10,938 nucleotides of DNA, taken from positions 1-10,938 of the forward strand of contig DOFA01000043.1 in the NCBI GenBank assembly GCA_003532195.1. The letters are read 5' to 3'. The translations under genes and the position numbers were made by a program. Under the pieces are notes generated by a model, which ran no database searches, was not told where the DNA came from, and worked only from the letters and a program-made list of their open reading frames with translations. This document shows positions 1 through 5,921 of the stretch, in pieces; position 1 is the stretch's first letter, and every line of letters begins with the position of its first letter. The stretch is from Clostridiales bacterium. Lineage in GTDB: Bacteria > Bacillota > Clostridia > Saccharofermentanales > UBA5734.

Positions 1-339
1 GAAAATGTGGGCTACCTGCGGGATAAAGGAAGGCCTGGCCAAGCCGAGATACTCGGCCAGTTCATTGGCCACTTCCGCGCCGCCGACCGGGCAGCGTGCC
101 GGATCCTGCTCGCCGTCCCTCAGTGCTGCCGCGTAGGCTTCGCATCCGGAAAAGCCGCAGGCGCCACAATTGGCCCCCGGCAGGATGCTTTTGATCTCTT
201 CCAGCCTTTCATCGACCGGAAGCGCGAATATTTTGCTGATGATCATGATCCCGATGCCCAGCAGCAGCGCGACGCCGCCGCCGATCGCGACCGGCACCAG
301 GATCGAGGGCAAATCGAGAAGAAAGATTGTCAATAACAT
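1..339 (-). CDS. rnfB: RnfB, N-terminal part (runs off left edge)
   Basis: Iron-sulfur subunit of the membrane Rnf complex, thought to accept electrons from reduced ferredoxin and pass them on towards the membrane subunits. The 113 visible codons give a hydrophobic N-terminal anchor (about residues 4-35) and then the Fe-S domain typical of RnfB: PGANCGACGFSGC, with Cys58, Cys61 and Cys66 followed by Cys83 in CPVGG, a four-cysteine [4Fe-4S] site. The ferredoxin-like C-terminal domains lie outside the window. Two in-frame ATGs compete. The one at 339 is chosen because AGGAG ends 7 bases before it; the ATG at 345 sits only one base from that Shine-Dalgarno. It follows rnfA by 35 bp as the last visible gene of the rnfCDGEAB operon. 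Identity is secure from motif and position. Confidence 0.93.
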   Translation of the reverse strand, partial: MLLTIFLLDLPSILVPVAIGGGVALLLGIGIMIISKIFALPVDERLEEIKSILPGANCGACGFSGCEAYAAALRDGEQDPARCPVGGAEVANELAEYLGLARPSFIPQVAHIF

Positions 340-374
340 GGGCATGCTCCTAACACATATGCTGGCCGCTGGTT

Positions 375-965
375 CTAACTGAACAGCCGCTCGATCAGCC
401 CCTTGAAGCCGAAGAACGAAAGCGATACCAGAGAGGCTGAAACCAGAGTGATCGGCAGGCCTTTGAAAAACTCGGGGACATCGGCGTGGTCAACTTTGCT
501 GCGCACTCCGGCAAACAGGAACAGCGCCAGCATGAAGCCGCAACCGACGCCCAGCGCGTAGATGATGGATTGCAAAAAGGTGTAATCATATTCAATATTC
601 AGGAGGGTTACCGCTAAAACGGCGCAATTGGTGGTAATCAGGGGCAGGTAAATGCCCAGCGCCCGATAGAGGACCGGTATGGATTTTTTGAGGAAAGTCT
701 CAATAATCTGGACCAGAGCGGCAATGACGAGGATGAAAATGATAATCTGCAGATAGTCCAGATTCAGGGGGAACAAAAAGAATTGATAAATCGGCCAGGT
801 GATGGCTGTCGCCAGGACCAGCACAAAGATGACAGCCATGCTCATACCCATGGCAGTCTTGAGATTTTTCGAGACGCCGAGGAAAGGGCAGATGCCAATG
901 AATTTCGATAAAACGAAATTGTCGACCAAAATGGCGCTGAACAGGATAATCAACATTTCTTTCAT
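375..965 (-). CDS. rnfA: RnfA, integral membrane subunit of Rnf complex
   Basis: A 196-residue polytopic membrane protein of the RnfA/NqrE family with about six predicted helices and the family's usual length. RnfA and RnfE are homologous and pack in inverted orientation; together they hold an Fe-S centre inside the membrane that relays electrons between the two faces. The presumed ligands are visible: Cys26 in IGICPFLG and Cys114 in PLITTNCAVL. The ATG at 965 overlaps the rnfE TGA by four bases (ATGA), with GGGAGG about 9 bases upstream, so the two are probably translationally coupled. It ends at TAG (375-377). The closest alternative, NqrE, is unlikely because the surrounding genes are rnfC, D, G, E and B and no nqrA or nqrF-type gene is present. 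Confidence 0.95.
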   Translation of the reverse strand: MKEMLIILFSAILVDNFVLSKFIGICPFLGVSKNLKTAMGMSMAVIFVLVLATAITWPIYQFFLFPLNLDYLQIIIFILVIAALVQIIETFLKKSIPVLYRALGIYLPLITTNCAVLAVTLLNIEYDYTFLQSIIYALGVGCGFMLALFLFAGVRSKVDHADVPEFFKGLPITLVSASLVSLSFFGFKGLIERLFS

Positions 966-1804
966 GCGTCAGCACCTCCCTGTCCGGACTGATCTGCAGA
1001 TTCGCCGGTTTTGCTGGTTTTGGCGCCGGCTGTCCCGAGCTGTTCCCGGGCTTGCCTGGCCACCCGGTCCATGGCCGTCTCGCCGCCGTGTACCCGGCTG
1101 CCCATGCAGCCGCCGCACAGCAGGCAGGCGGAGGCGTCGTTGATCGCGCCGGCGCAGATCTCCGGCGCCGGCAAGCCTTTTTTGCTGATGCGGTCAGACA
1201 GCTTTTGCGCCAGGCCGATCATCACACCGAAAACGAAAAATCCTCCGGGCGGCAGGATCAGGATGATCATCGGTTCGAAATAGCCGCCGGCCTGAAGGAG
1301 CGGCAGGCTGATGTCCAGGAAAGTCCCGTTGCCGATGACTTCACGGATGGTGCTGATGCAGAAGACCGCCGCCGTATATCCGGCTCCCATGCCGATACCG
1401 TCGAGTATCGATGGCAAAACGGGATTTTTGCTGGCGAACATCTCAGCCCGGGCCAGGATGATGCAGTTGACCGTGATCAAGGGCAGGAAAATGCCCAGGG
1501 CATCGTTCAGGGCCGGCAGGTAGGCTTGCAGCAGCAGCTGGACCAGAGTGACGAAACCGGCGATGATCGTGATGAAGGCTGGGATGCGGACCTTGTCGGG
1601 GATCACTTTGCGCAGTGAGGCGATGACCAGGTTGGAGCCGACCAGGACGAAAATGACAGCCATTCCCATGCCGAGGGAGTTCTTGACTGACGTGGTGATG
1701 GCCAGGGTGGGGCAGGTGCCCAAAATCAGGCGCAGAACCGGATTCTCGACCAGCAGGCCTTTGCTGAATTCCTTGATCAGAGGAACTTTTTTACGGGGCG
1801 TCAT
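962..1804 (-). CDS. rnfE: RnfE, membrane subunit with Cys-rich C-terminal tail
   Basis: Membrane subunit homologous to RnfA and its partner in the intramembrane Fe-S site. The core (about residues 10-205) has roughly six helices with the paired cysteines Cys31 (LGTCPTLA) and Cys114 (PLITVNCIIL), plus the LPPGGFFVFG segment near 184-193. At 280 residues it is clearly longer than the roughly 200-230 I would expect. The extra tail carries Cys217, Cys227, Cys230 and Cys233 (C-x9-C-x2-C-x2-C), then a low-complexity end rich in Ala, Gly, Ser and Gln. The tail may bind a metal or Fe-S cluster, but that is inference. The ATG at 1804 directly abuts the rnfG stop (TAGATG), with GGAGGTGA just upstream inside the end of rnfG. 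The four-base overlap with rnfA supports operon translation. Confidence 0.93.
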   Translation of the reverse strand: MTPRKKVPLIKEFSKGLLVENPVLRLILGTCPTLAITTSVKNSLGMGMAVIFVLVGSNLVIASLRKVIPDKVRIPAFITIIAGFVTLVQLLLQAYLPALNDALGIFLPLITVNCIILARAEMFASKNPVLPSILDGIGMGAGYTAAVFCISTIREVIGNGTFLDISLPLLQAGGYFEPMIILILPPGGFFVFGVMIGLAQKLSDRISKKGLPAPEICAGAINDASACLLCGGCMGSRVHGGETAMDRVARQAREQLGTAGAKTSKTGESADQSGQGGADA

Positions 1805-2383
1805 CTATTTCACCTCCGAAATGATCTGTTCGATGAAGCCAGTTGCGATATTGGCGGCTTCTGTAACGGCCCGGGAAGATATCGTTGCCCCGGAAACCGC
1901 GTCGATGATGTAGCTGCCGCTTTCCTGCGGTTTGATCGAGAATTTCTGGCCGGCGCCCTGGCCGACAAACTGGCTGAGGAAACTGTCGCTTTCTACCTTT
2001 TTGCCCAGACCCGGGGTTTCATCGTTGCTCAGGACTTTCAGCCGGAGGATCTTGCCATCGGTGCCGTAAGCGATCAGAACCTGTACGTCGCCGCCATAGC
2101 CGCGGTATTCGGCCGTGACCAGGTAGCCTTGGGCATTGCCGCCGGCATCCAGGACTTGATAGGCGTCGACAAGTCCGGCGAATGACGAAGGATCAATATT
2201 TTCAATTTCCGCAAAATCGGCGGCTTCAGGGAAAAGGAGCTTGCGGTTGGCGTTAGCCGTGATTACGGCCTGCTCGTTGCGGGCGTCGAGGGTGATGCTG
2301 TAGGTCAGCGCGACCAGGCCGGTCGTGGCCAGGCAGATCAGGCAGAGAATGACAGCTGGCAAGAACAGATTATGCTTTGGCAT
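1805..2383 (-). CDS. rnfG: RnfG, FMN-carrying membrane-anchored subunit
   Basis: A 192-residue RnfG/NqrC-type flavoprotein subunit of Rnf. One N-terminal helix (about residues 6-28) anchors an extracytoplasmic FMN-binding domain. The covalent flavin site is visible as DAVSGATISS, with SGAT at 164-167, so FMN should attach through Thr167 by the ApbE flavin transferase. The conserved ETPGLGKKV segment lies at 122-130. The start is the ATG at 2383, with GGAGGAGG five bases upstream. A longer reading from 2425 would add 14 hydrophilic residues before the anchor, overlap rnfD more deeply and lack such a good ribosome site. The chosen start overlaps the end of rnfD by 14 bases, suggesting coupled translation. 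No apbE gene is seen in the window. Confidence 0.93.
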   Translation of the reverse strand: MPKHNLFLPAVILCLICLATTGLVALTYSITLDARNEQAVITANANRKLLFPEAADFAEIENIDPSSFAGLVDAYQVLDAGGNAQGYLVTAEYRGYGGDVQVLIAYGTDGKILRLKVLSNDETPGLGKKVESDSFLSQFVGQGAGQKFSIKPQESGSYIIDAVSGATISSRAVTEAANIATGFIEQIISEVK

Positions 2384-3362
2384 GGCGGCCTCCTCCGAAG
2401 GGGACCGGAACGGTCCAGCGATCAATATGCGGCGTCAGGATATTCATCAGCAGAATCGAGAAGGATACTCCTTCGGTCGCGCCTCCGTACAAACGGATCA
2501 GTCCGGTCAGCAAACCGCAGCCCAGGCCAAAAAGAACCTGGCCGCGGCGGGTCAGCGGCGATGTCACATAATCGGTAGCCATGAAGAAAGCGCCCAGGCA
2601 CAGGCCGCCGGAGAGGATATGGTAAAGCGGATCCTGGCCGGCCAGGGCGGTCATCAGGGCGACCGTGCCGAGGAAAGTCAGCGGTATGACCGGCGTGATC
2701 ACCCGGCGGATGAATAAATACAGGGCGCCGATCAGCAGGGCGAGAATCGAAACCTCGCCCATACAGCCGCCCTTGAAACCGATAAACAGCTGCATGTAGG
2801 AGGGCATGCCTTCGGCGATCACGCCGCCGGCATCTTTGAGCAGAAAGAGCGGCGTCGCGGTGGCGATCAGGTCGGTTCCTTCCACCGATTCGCCGATCTG
2901 GCGGATCAGGCCGGCTTCCAGGGCCCGGTTGGCCTGGATGGACCAGGTGGTCATCGCCGCCGGATATGCGAGGGTCAGGATGACTCGGGAAGCGATGGCC
3001 GGGTTGACAAAATTCTGGCCGATCCCGCCGAACAGCTGTTTGACGACGACGATGGCGACCAGGGACCCGATCACGGGCAGCCAGTAGGGGACGGTAGGCG
3101 GCAGGTTCAGCGCCAGCAGGATGCCGGTGACAACGGCGCTCAGGTCGCCGATCGAGTTGTACCTCTTCATGACCCGGCGGCTCAGATATTCGAAGCCGAC
3201 CGCGGAAGCCACCGTGACCAGCGTGACCAGCAGGGTCCGGTAACCAAAAATGTAAACCGACGCGGCCAGGGTCGGGCACAAGGCGATGATCACATCAAGC
3301 ATGATCCGCCGGGTGTCGGCTTGGTCGCGAATATGGGGCGATGAAGAAACTTGCAGCATCAT
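2370..3362 (-). CDS. rnfD: RnfD, multi-helix flavin-binding membrane subunit
   Basis: A 330-residue RnfD/NqrB-family membrane protein with around nine or ten hydrophobic segments, thought to carry covalent FMN and form part of the ion-translocating core. Recognisable family stretches are NFVNPAIASRV (117-127), GFKGGCMGE (195-203), MATDYVTSPLT (261-271) and RLYGGATEGVSFSILLMN (290-307). The predicted flavin-bearing threonine is Thr170 in D-L-I-A-T-A-T-P-L. The TPL and an Asp six residues before it are kept, but the usual Ser/Thr-Gly of the SGAT motif is Ala-Thr here. The ATG at 3362 overlaps the rnfC TGA, with AGGAGG 10 bases upstream; a second ATG follows immediately. The 3' end overlaps rnfG by 14 bases. 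The call is firm; flavinylation is inferred. Confidence 0.94.
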   Translation of the reverse strand: MMLQVSSSPHIRDQADTRRIMLDVIIALCPTLAASVYIFGYRTLLVTLVTVASAVGFEYLSRRVMKRYNSIGDLSAVVTGILLALNLPPTVPYWLPVIGSLVAIVVVKQLFGGIGQNFVNPAIASRVILTLAYPAAMTTWSIQANRALEAGLIRQIGESVEGTDLIATATPLFLLKDAGGVIAEGMPSYMQLFIGFKGGCMGEVSILALLIGALYLFIRRVITPVIPLTFLGTVALMTALAGQDPLYHILSGGLCLGAFFMATDYVTSPLTRRGQVLFGLGCGLLTGLIRLYGGATEGVSFSILLMNILTPHIDRWTVPVPFGGGRHAKA

Positions 3363-4705
3363 TTGGCGGCAGCCTCCTTTGCCTGGGCATTTTTAACATA
3401 GGCTTTACCATTGCGGATGCTTTGAACCAAATAACGCTTGGCCGGGCAGACAAAGGTGCAGCAGCCGCATTCAATGCAATCCTGGACATGGTACTGGCGC
3501 AGGCCTTCGATATCCTTGTTGCGGGCCATGTTGTCCAGGACGGTTGGCATCAGTTTCATCGGGCAGGTGAACACGCAGCGAGCGCAGCGGATGCATTGGG
3601 TTTCCGGCGGGATGGCCGCCTCTTTGCGGTTGTAGATCAGGATGGCGTTGTTGTTCTTGATGATCGAAGCATCCAGGCGATCCAGGGCGACACCCATCAT
3701 GGATCCGCCCATAAGCACCTTGCCTGCCTCTTCACTCAGTCCGCCGGCGGCCTCGATGATGTCGGGTATCCTGGCGCCGATCGGCACGCTTAAGTTTCCG
3801 GGCGTCCTGACACAGCTGCCGGCGAGCGTGATCTGCCGCCGGATCAGCGGCAAGCCGTCTTTCAAGTACTTTGAGATAAAACGGACGGTTCCGACGTTGA
3901 GCACCATGACCTTGGCGTCGTGGGGCAGCCCGCCGGCGGGAATCTTCCGGCCGGTTAAAGCATAGACCAGCATTTTCTCGGCGCCTTGCGGATACAGGGT
4001 GCGCAGCTGGACAACTTTGATGTTTGGCCGCAGGTTGGCATTCAGGCGGATTTTCATCAATTCTTCATTCAAAATGTCGGCGGCCAGGATTTTGTTGTTT
4101 TCGATGCCGATCAGAGCCCGGGGAATGTCCATGTACTTCATGACCTGCATGATGCCGTTGATGATCTCGTCGGGATGTTCGATGCATAGCCGGAAATCTG
4201 TCGAGATATAGGGTTCGCATTCGGCGGCGTTGATGACCAGAATATCAGGTTCTTTGCCGGCCGGGGGGCGCATTTTCATGTGGGTGGGGAAGCCGGCTCC
4301 GCCCAGGCCGACCAGTCCGGAATCGCGGATTGCCTGGATAAATTCGGCTTTGTTGCGGACAATTGGCGGTTTGATGCTTTCATGAACGGTTTCCTTGCCG
4401 TCGGATTCGATTTCCACGACGTCGACCGGGCTGCCGATGCTGGCGACTTCCTTGCGCACCGAGCGCACCGTGCCGGAGACGCTGGCGTGGATCGGCGCCG
4501 CCAAAGCCCCCACAGGCTGGCCGATGATCTGGCCGACCTCAACCCGGTCGCCTGGCTGGACGACTGGGGTGCAAGGCGGGCCAATGTGCATCAGCATGGG
4601 AATGCGAACGGTTTTGAACTGATCCAGGTAGACGGTCGGGCAGGAATGGGCATGCTTATTGCCGCGCGGGTGCACTCCGCCTGGGAATCGTGTGAAGCGA
4701 AACAC
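3359..4705 (-). CDS. rnfC: RnfC, NADH-binding peripheral subunit of Rnf complex
   Basis: First gene of the Rnf operon. RnfC is the soluble peripheral subunit that exchanges electrons with NAD(H) through FMN and two [4Fe-4S] clusters. The 448 residues begin with the family hallmark FPGGVHP (7-13). They then show the NADH/FMN-site glycine motif GLGGAGFPTHMK (133-144), INAAECEPY (158-166) and two C-terminal ferredoxin-type motifs: Cys371, 374, 377 and 381, and Cys410, 413, 416 and 420. Length matches the family. The start is GTG at 4705, supported by AGGAGG seven bases upstream and by homology-like sequence from residue 2 onward. It follows trxB by 99 bp and overlaps rnfD by four bases. The gap could hold a separate promoter, so it is unclear whether trxB is cotranscribed. 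Confidence 0.95.
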   Translation of the reverse strand: MFRFTRFPGGVHPRGNKHAHSCPTVYLDQFKTVRIPMLMHIGPPCTPVVQPGDRVEVGQIIGQPVGALAAPIHASVSGTVRSVRKEVASIGSPVDVVEIESDGKETVHESIKPPIVRNKAEFIQAIRDSGLVGLGGAGFPTHMKMRPPAGKEPDILVINAAECEPYISTDFRLCIEHPDEIINGIMQVMKYMDIPRALIGIENNKILAADILNEELMKIRLNANLRPNIKVVQLRTLYPQGAEKMLVYALTGRKIPAGGLPHDAKVMVLNVGTVRFISKYLKDGLPLIRRQITLAGSCVRTPGNLSVPIGARIPDIIEAAGGLSEEAGKVLMGGSMMGVALDRLDASIIKNNNAILIYNRKEAAIPPETQCIRCARCVFTCPMKLMPTVLDNMARNKDIEGLRQYHVQDCIECGCCTFVCPAKRYLVQSIRNGKAYVKNAQAKEAAAK

Positions 4706-4804
4706 AAAAATACCTCCTGATGCCTGTCAAGCAGCACGAACGAGTTCTCAGACTAATATAGCACTTTCGGCAAAAAATAAAAGGCATAAACCGGGTGTTT
4801 CGGG
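4706..4804 (-). promoter_or_regulatory. trxB-rnfC gap with candidate rnf promoter
   Basis: Noncoding 99 bp read towards rnfC. On the minus strand an extended -10-like element, TGC followed by TATATT (TATATT at 4755-4760), would start RNA near 4748 and leave a leader of about 43 bases. The -35 position (4778-4783, CTTTTA) matches the consensus poorly. Just after the trxB stop, a weak AACC/GGTT hairpin lies before a T-rich stretch (4771-4785) and might be a partial terminator for trxB. The rnfC ribosome site AGGAGG is at 4713-4718. These are pattern matches only; read-through from trxB is equally possible. Confidence 0.35.
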
Positions 4805-5725
4805 TTACTGGATGAGACTGGCCAGATAGCTGAAGGCGCTGTCGGCAGCTGCGGCGCCTTCGCCAGCGGCTGTGCTCACCTGCCGCAGAGCTTTGCGACG
4901 CAGGTCTCCGCAGGCGAAAACCCCCGGGATGACAGTTGCCATATTCTCATCGGTCACCACATAGCCGTTCTCGTCGAGAATCTCTTGGGTGATGAGTTCG
5001 CTGTTGGGCGCGGTGCCGACAAAAAGAAACACTCCATCACAGGGTTCACGGTGTTCCTCGCCGCTGATTTTGTTCCTCAGGAGGATGCCCTCAACCGTCT
5101 GTTCACCTTCAATGGCCAGCGGTATTGTGTTCAGGAGTAAGCGGACGCGTTCATTTTTCCGGACTTTGTCGTCCAGAACCTTTGCGCCCCGGAACAGGTC
5201 CCGACGGTGAACAAGAACGACTTCACGGGCAAACCGGGTCAGGTATTCGGCTCCTTTCAGAGCTGTATCGCCGCCGCCGATAACGACTACTTTTTTCTTA
5301 CGGAAAAACATGCCGTCGCAGACAGCGCAGTAAGATACGCCCGCCCCGGTAAGCCGGGCTTCTCCGGGGATGTTCAGGGTCCGGTGTTCGGCGCCGGTTG
5401 CCAGGACGACCGTACGGCTTTCATACGTGCCCTGGCTGGTCTGAACTTTTTTGATGAGCCCGTTCAGCTCCAGCTTTTCCACACCTTCGTAATGGACTGG
5501 CACCTGGAATCTCTCGACCTGTAAGGCGAAGTTGTTCATCAGGTCGGCGCCGTTGATTCCCTCGGGATATCCTGGGTAATTGTCAATCCAGTCTGCTACG
5601 ATCAGCTGGCCGCCCAGTGAGGATGAGCGCTCAAGAAGAACAGCGTTCAGGCCGCTTCTGGCGGCATAAATGGCCGCCGCCATGCCTGCCGGTCCGCCGC
5701 CGATGATGATGGTTTCATAAATCAT
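4805..5725 (-). CDS. trxB: Thioredoxin reductase (NADPH), TrxB
   Basis: Low-molecular-weight cytosolic flavoenzyme that moves electrons from NADPH through FAD and a redox-active disulfide to thioredoxin. The 306 residues match the family length. The FAD dinucleotide motif GGGPAG is at 9-14, the active-site pair CAVCD has Cys133 and Cys136, the NADPH fold GGGDTA is at 150-155, the NADPH-specificity motif HRRxxxR is at 173-179, and the C-terminal FAD motif CGD with RQVSTAAGEGAAAA follows from 272. The HRRxxxR arginines favour NADPH over a ferredoxin-linked or NADH-linked homologue. The ATG at 5725 has AGGAG about nine bases upstream. It lies between hcp and rnfC in the same orientation, with a good candidate promoter 60-80 bp upstream. 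No thioredoxin gene is in the window. Confidence 0.95.
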   Translation of the reverse strand: MIYETIIIGGGPAGMAAAIYAARSGLNAVLLERSSSLGGQLIVADWIDNYPGYPEGINGADLMNNFALQVERFQVPVHYEGVEKLELNGLIKKVQTSQGTYESRTVVLATGAEHRTLNIPGEARLTGAGVSYCAVCDGMFFRKKKVVVIGGGDTALKGAEYLTRFAREVVLVHRRDLFRGAKVLDDKVRKNERVRLLLNTIPLAIEGEQTVEGILLRNKISGEEHREPCDGVFLFVGTAPNSELITQEILDENGYVVTDENMATVIPGVFACGDLRRKALRQVSTAAGEGAAAADSAFSYLASLIQ

Positions 5726-5788
5726 GAACGGTTACTCCTGTATATCCTGTATTTTAATCGCTTATGCCTTTACCGTCAGGTATTCCTG

Positions 5789-5804
5789 ATAGCAGATTAT
5801 ACCA
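5789..5804 (-). promoter_or_regulatory. Candidate trxB promoter (extended -10)
   Basis: On the minus strand TGG is followed by a perfect TATAAT (TATAAT at 5796-5801, TGG at 5802-5804), a classic extended -10 element. Transcription would start near 5789, about 64 bases before the trxB ATG. The -35 position falls inside the large inverted repeat at 5807-5838 and resembles the consensus poorly, which is tolerable for an extended -10 promoter. A smaller dyad (TCAGG, four bases, CCTGA; 5776-5789) sits at the predicted start of the RNA and might be an operator or leader hairpin. Not proven by sequence alone. Confidence 0.5.
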
Positions 5805-5806
5805 CA

Positions 5807-5838
5807 GGATGGCGCAAAGTATAAACTTTGCGCCATCC
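5807..5838 (-). terminator. Perfect 14-bp inverted repeat: hcp terminator or operator
   Basis: GGATGGCGCAAAGT (5807-5820) is an exact inverted copy of 5825-5838, with only ATAA between. In RNA this makes a very stable hairpin about 70-100 bases after the hcp stop, so it probably helps end hcp transcription. However, no T-run follows it on the minus strand. Instead it runs straight into the extended -10 of the candidate trxB promoter, so it covers that promoter's -35 and spacer. It may therefore act as an operator or insulator instead of, or as well as, a terminator. Confidence 0.5.
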
Positions 5839-5861
5839 CGGGCGGCAGATCCTCATGACAA

Positions 5862-5896
5862 AGGGCAGCCTGTTTAGCAGCCTAAACGGCTGCCCT
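5862..5896 (-). terminator. Candidate hcp terminator hairpin
   Basis: AGGGCAGCC-T-GTTTAG (5862-5877) pairs with CTAAACGGCTGCCCT (5882-5896), a 15-bp stem with one bulged T and a four-base loop. It begins 10 bases after the hcp stop codon and on the minus strand is followed by TTTG, a weak U-tract. Position and stability suggest the main transcription stop of hcp, perhaps backed up by the hairpin at 5807-5838. The short U-tract lowers certainty, and the sequence is also part of a tandem duplication. Confidence 0.5.
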
Positions 5897-5921
5897 GTTG
5901 GCAGCCTAAACGGCTGCCCTG
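5877..5921. repeat. Two 21-bp direct repeats spanning the hcp stop codon
   Basis: Positions 5877-5897 and 5901-5921 are identical over 21 bases and separated by TTG, a period of 24. The right copy contains the last codons and TAG stop of hcp (5906-5908); the left copy lies downstream of the gene and forms the right arm of the hairpin at 5862-5896. Each copy, together with the base before it in the case of 5900-5918, contains an inner dyad (for example GGCAGCC with GGCTGCC at 5900-5918). This suggests a local duplication of the hairpin-forming end of hcp. The identity is read directly from the bases. Confidence 0.9.

Noticed and set aside
1052..1618. Plus-strand frame of 188 codons opposite rnfE
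   Set aside because: Antisense to a well-supported gene, with a Gln/Asp/Arg-rich composition typical of the reverse of a membrane protein gene and no ribosome site.
2384..2425. Upstream ATG that would lengthen RnfG by 14 residues
   Set aside because: The ATG at 2383 has GGAGGAGG at ideal spacing and places the membrane anchor at the N-terminus; the extension is hydrophilic and only reflects the overlap with rnfD.
2422..3279. Long minus-strand frame of 285 codons overlapping rnfD
   Set aside because: It lies wholly inside rnfD in another frame, and its translation is rich in Arg, Pro, Asp and Gly with no family resemblance, as expected of a GC-rich shadow frame. rnfD has clear motifs and a ribosome site.
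4280..4720. Plus-strand frame of 146 codons opposite the start of rnfC
   Set aside because: It covers the rnfC ribosome site and its N-terminal motif region on the other strand; no family resemblance.
4725..4730. Minus-strand TTGACA as a -35 box for rnfC
   Set aside because: A -10 at normal spacing would fall on the rnfC ribosome site and start codon, and no TATAAT-like sequence is there.
5739..5905. CRISPR array or small RNA gene suggested by the repeats near the hcp end
   Set aside because: There are only two full copies with a 3-base spacer, and one overlaps the hcp stop codon. That fits a local hairpin duplication, not an array; no independent small-RNA promoter and terminator pair could be made out.
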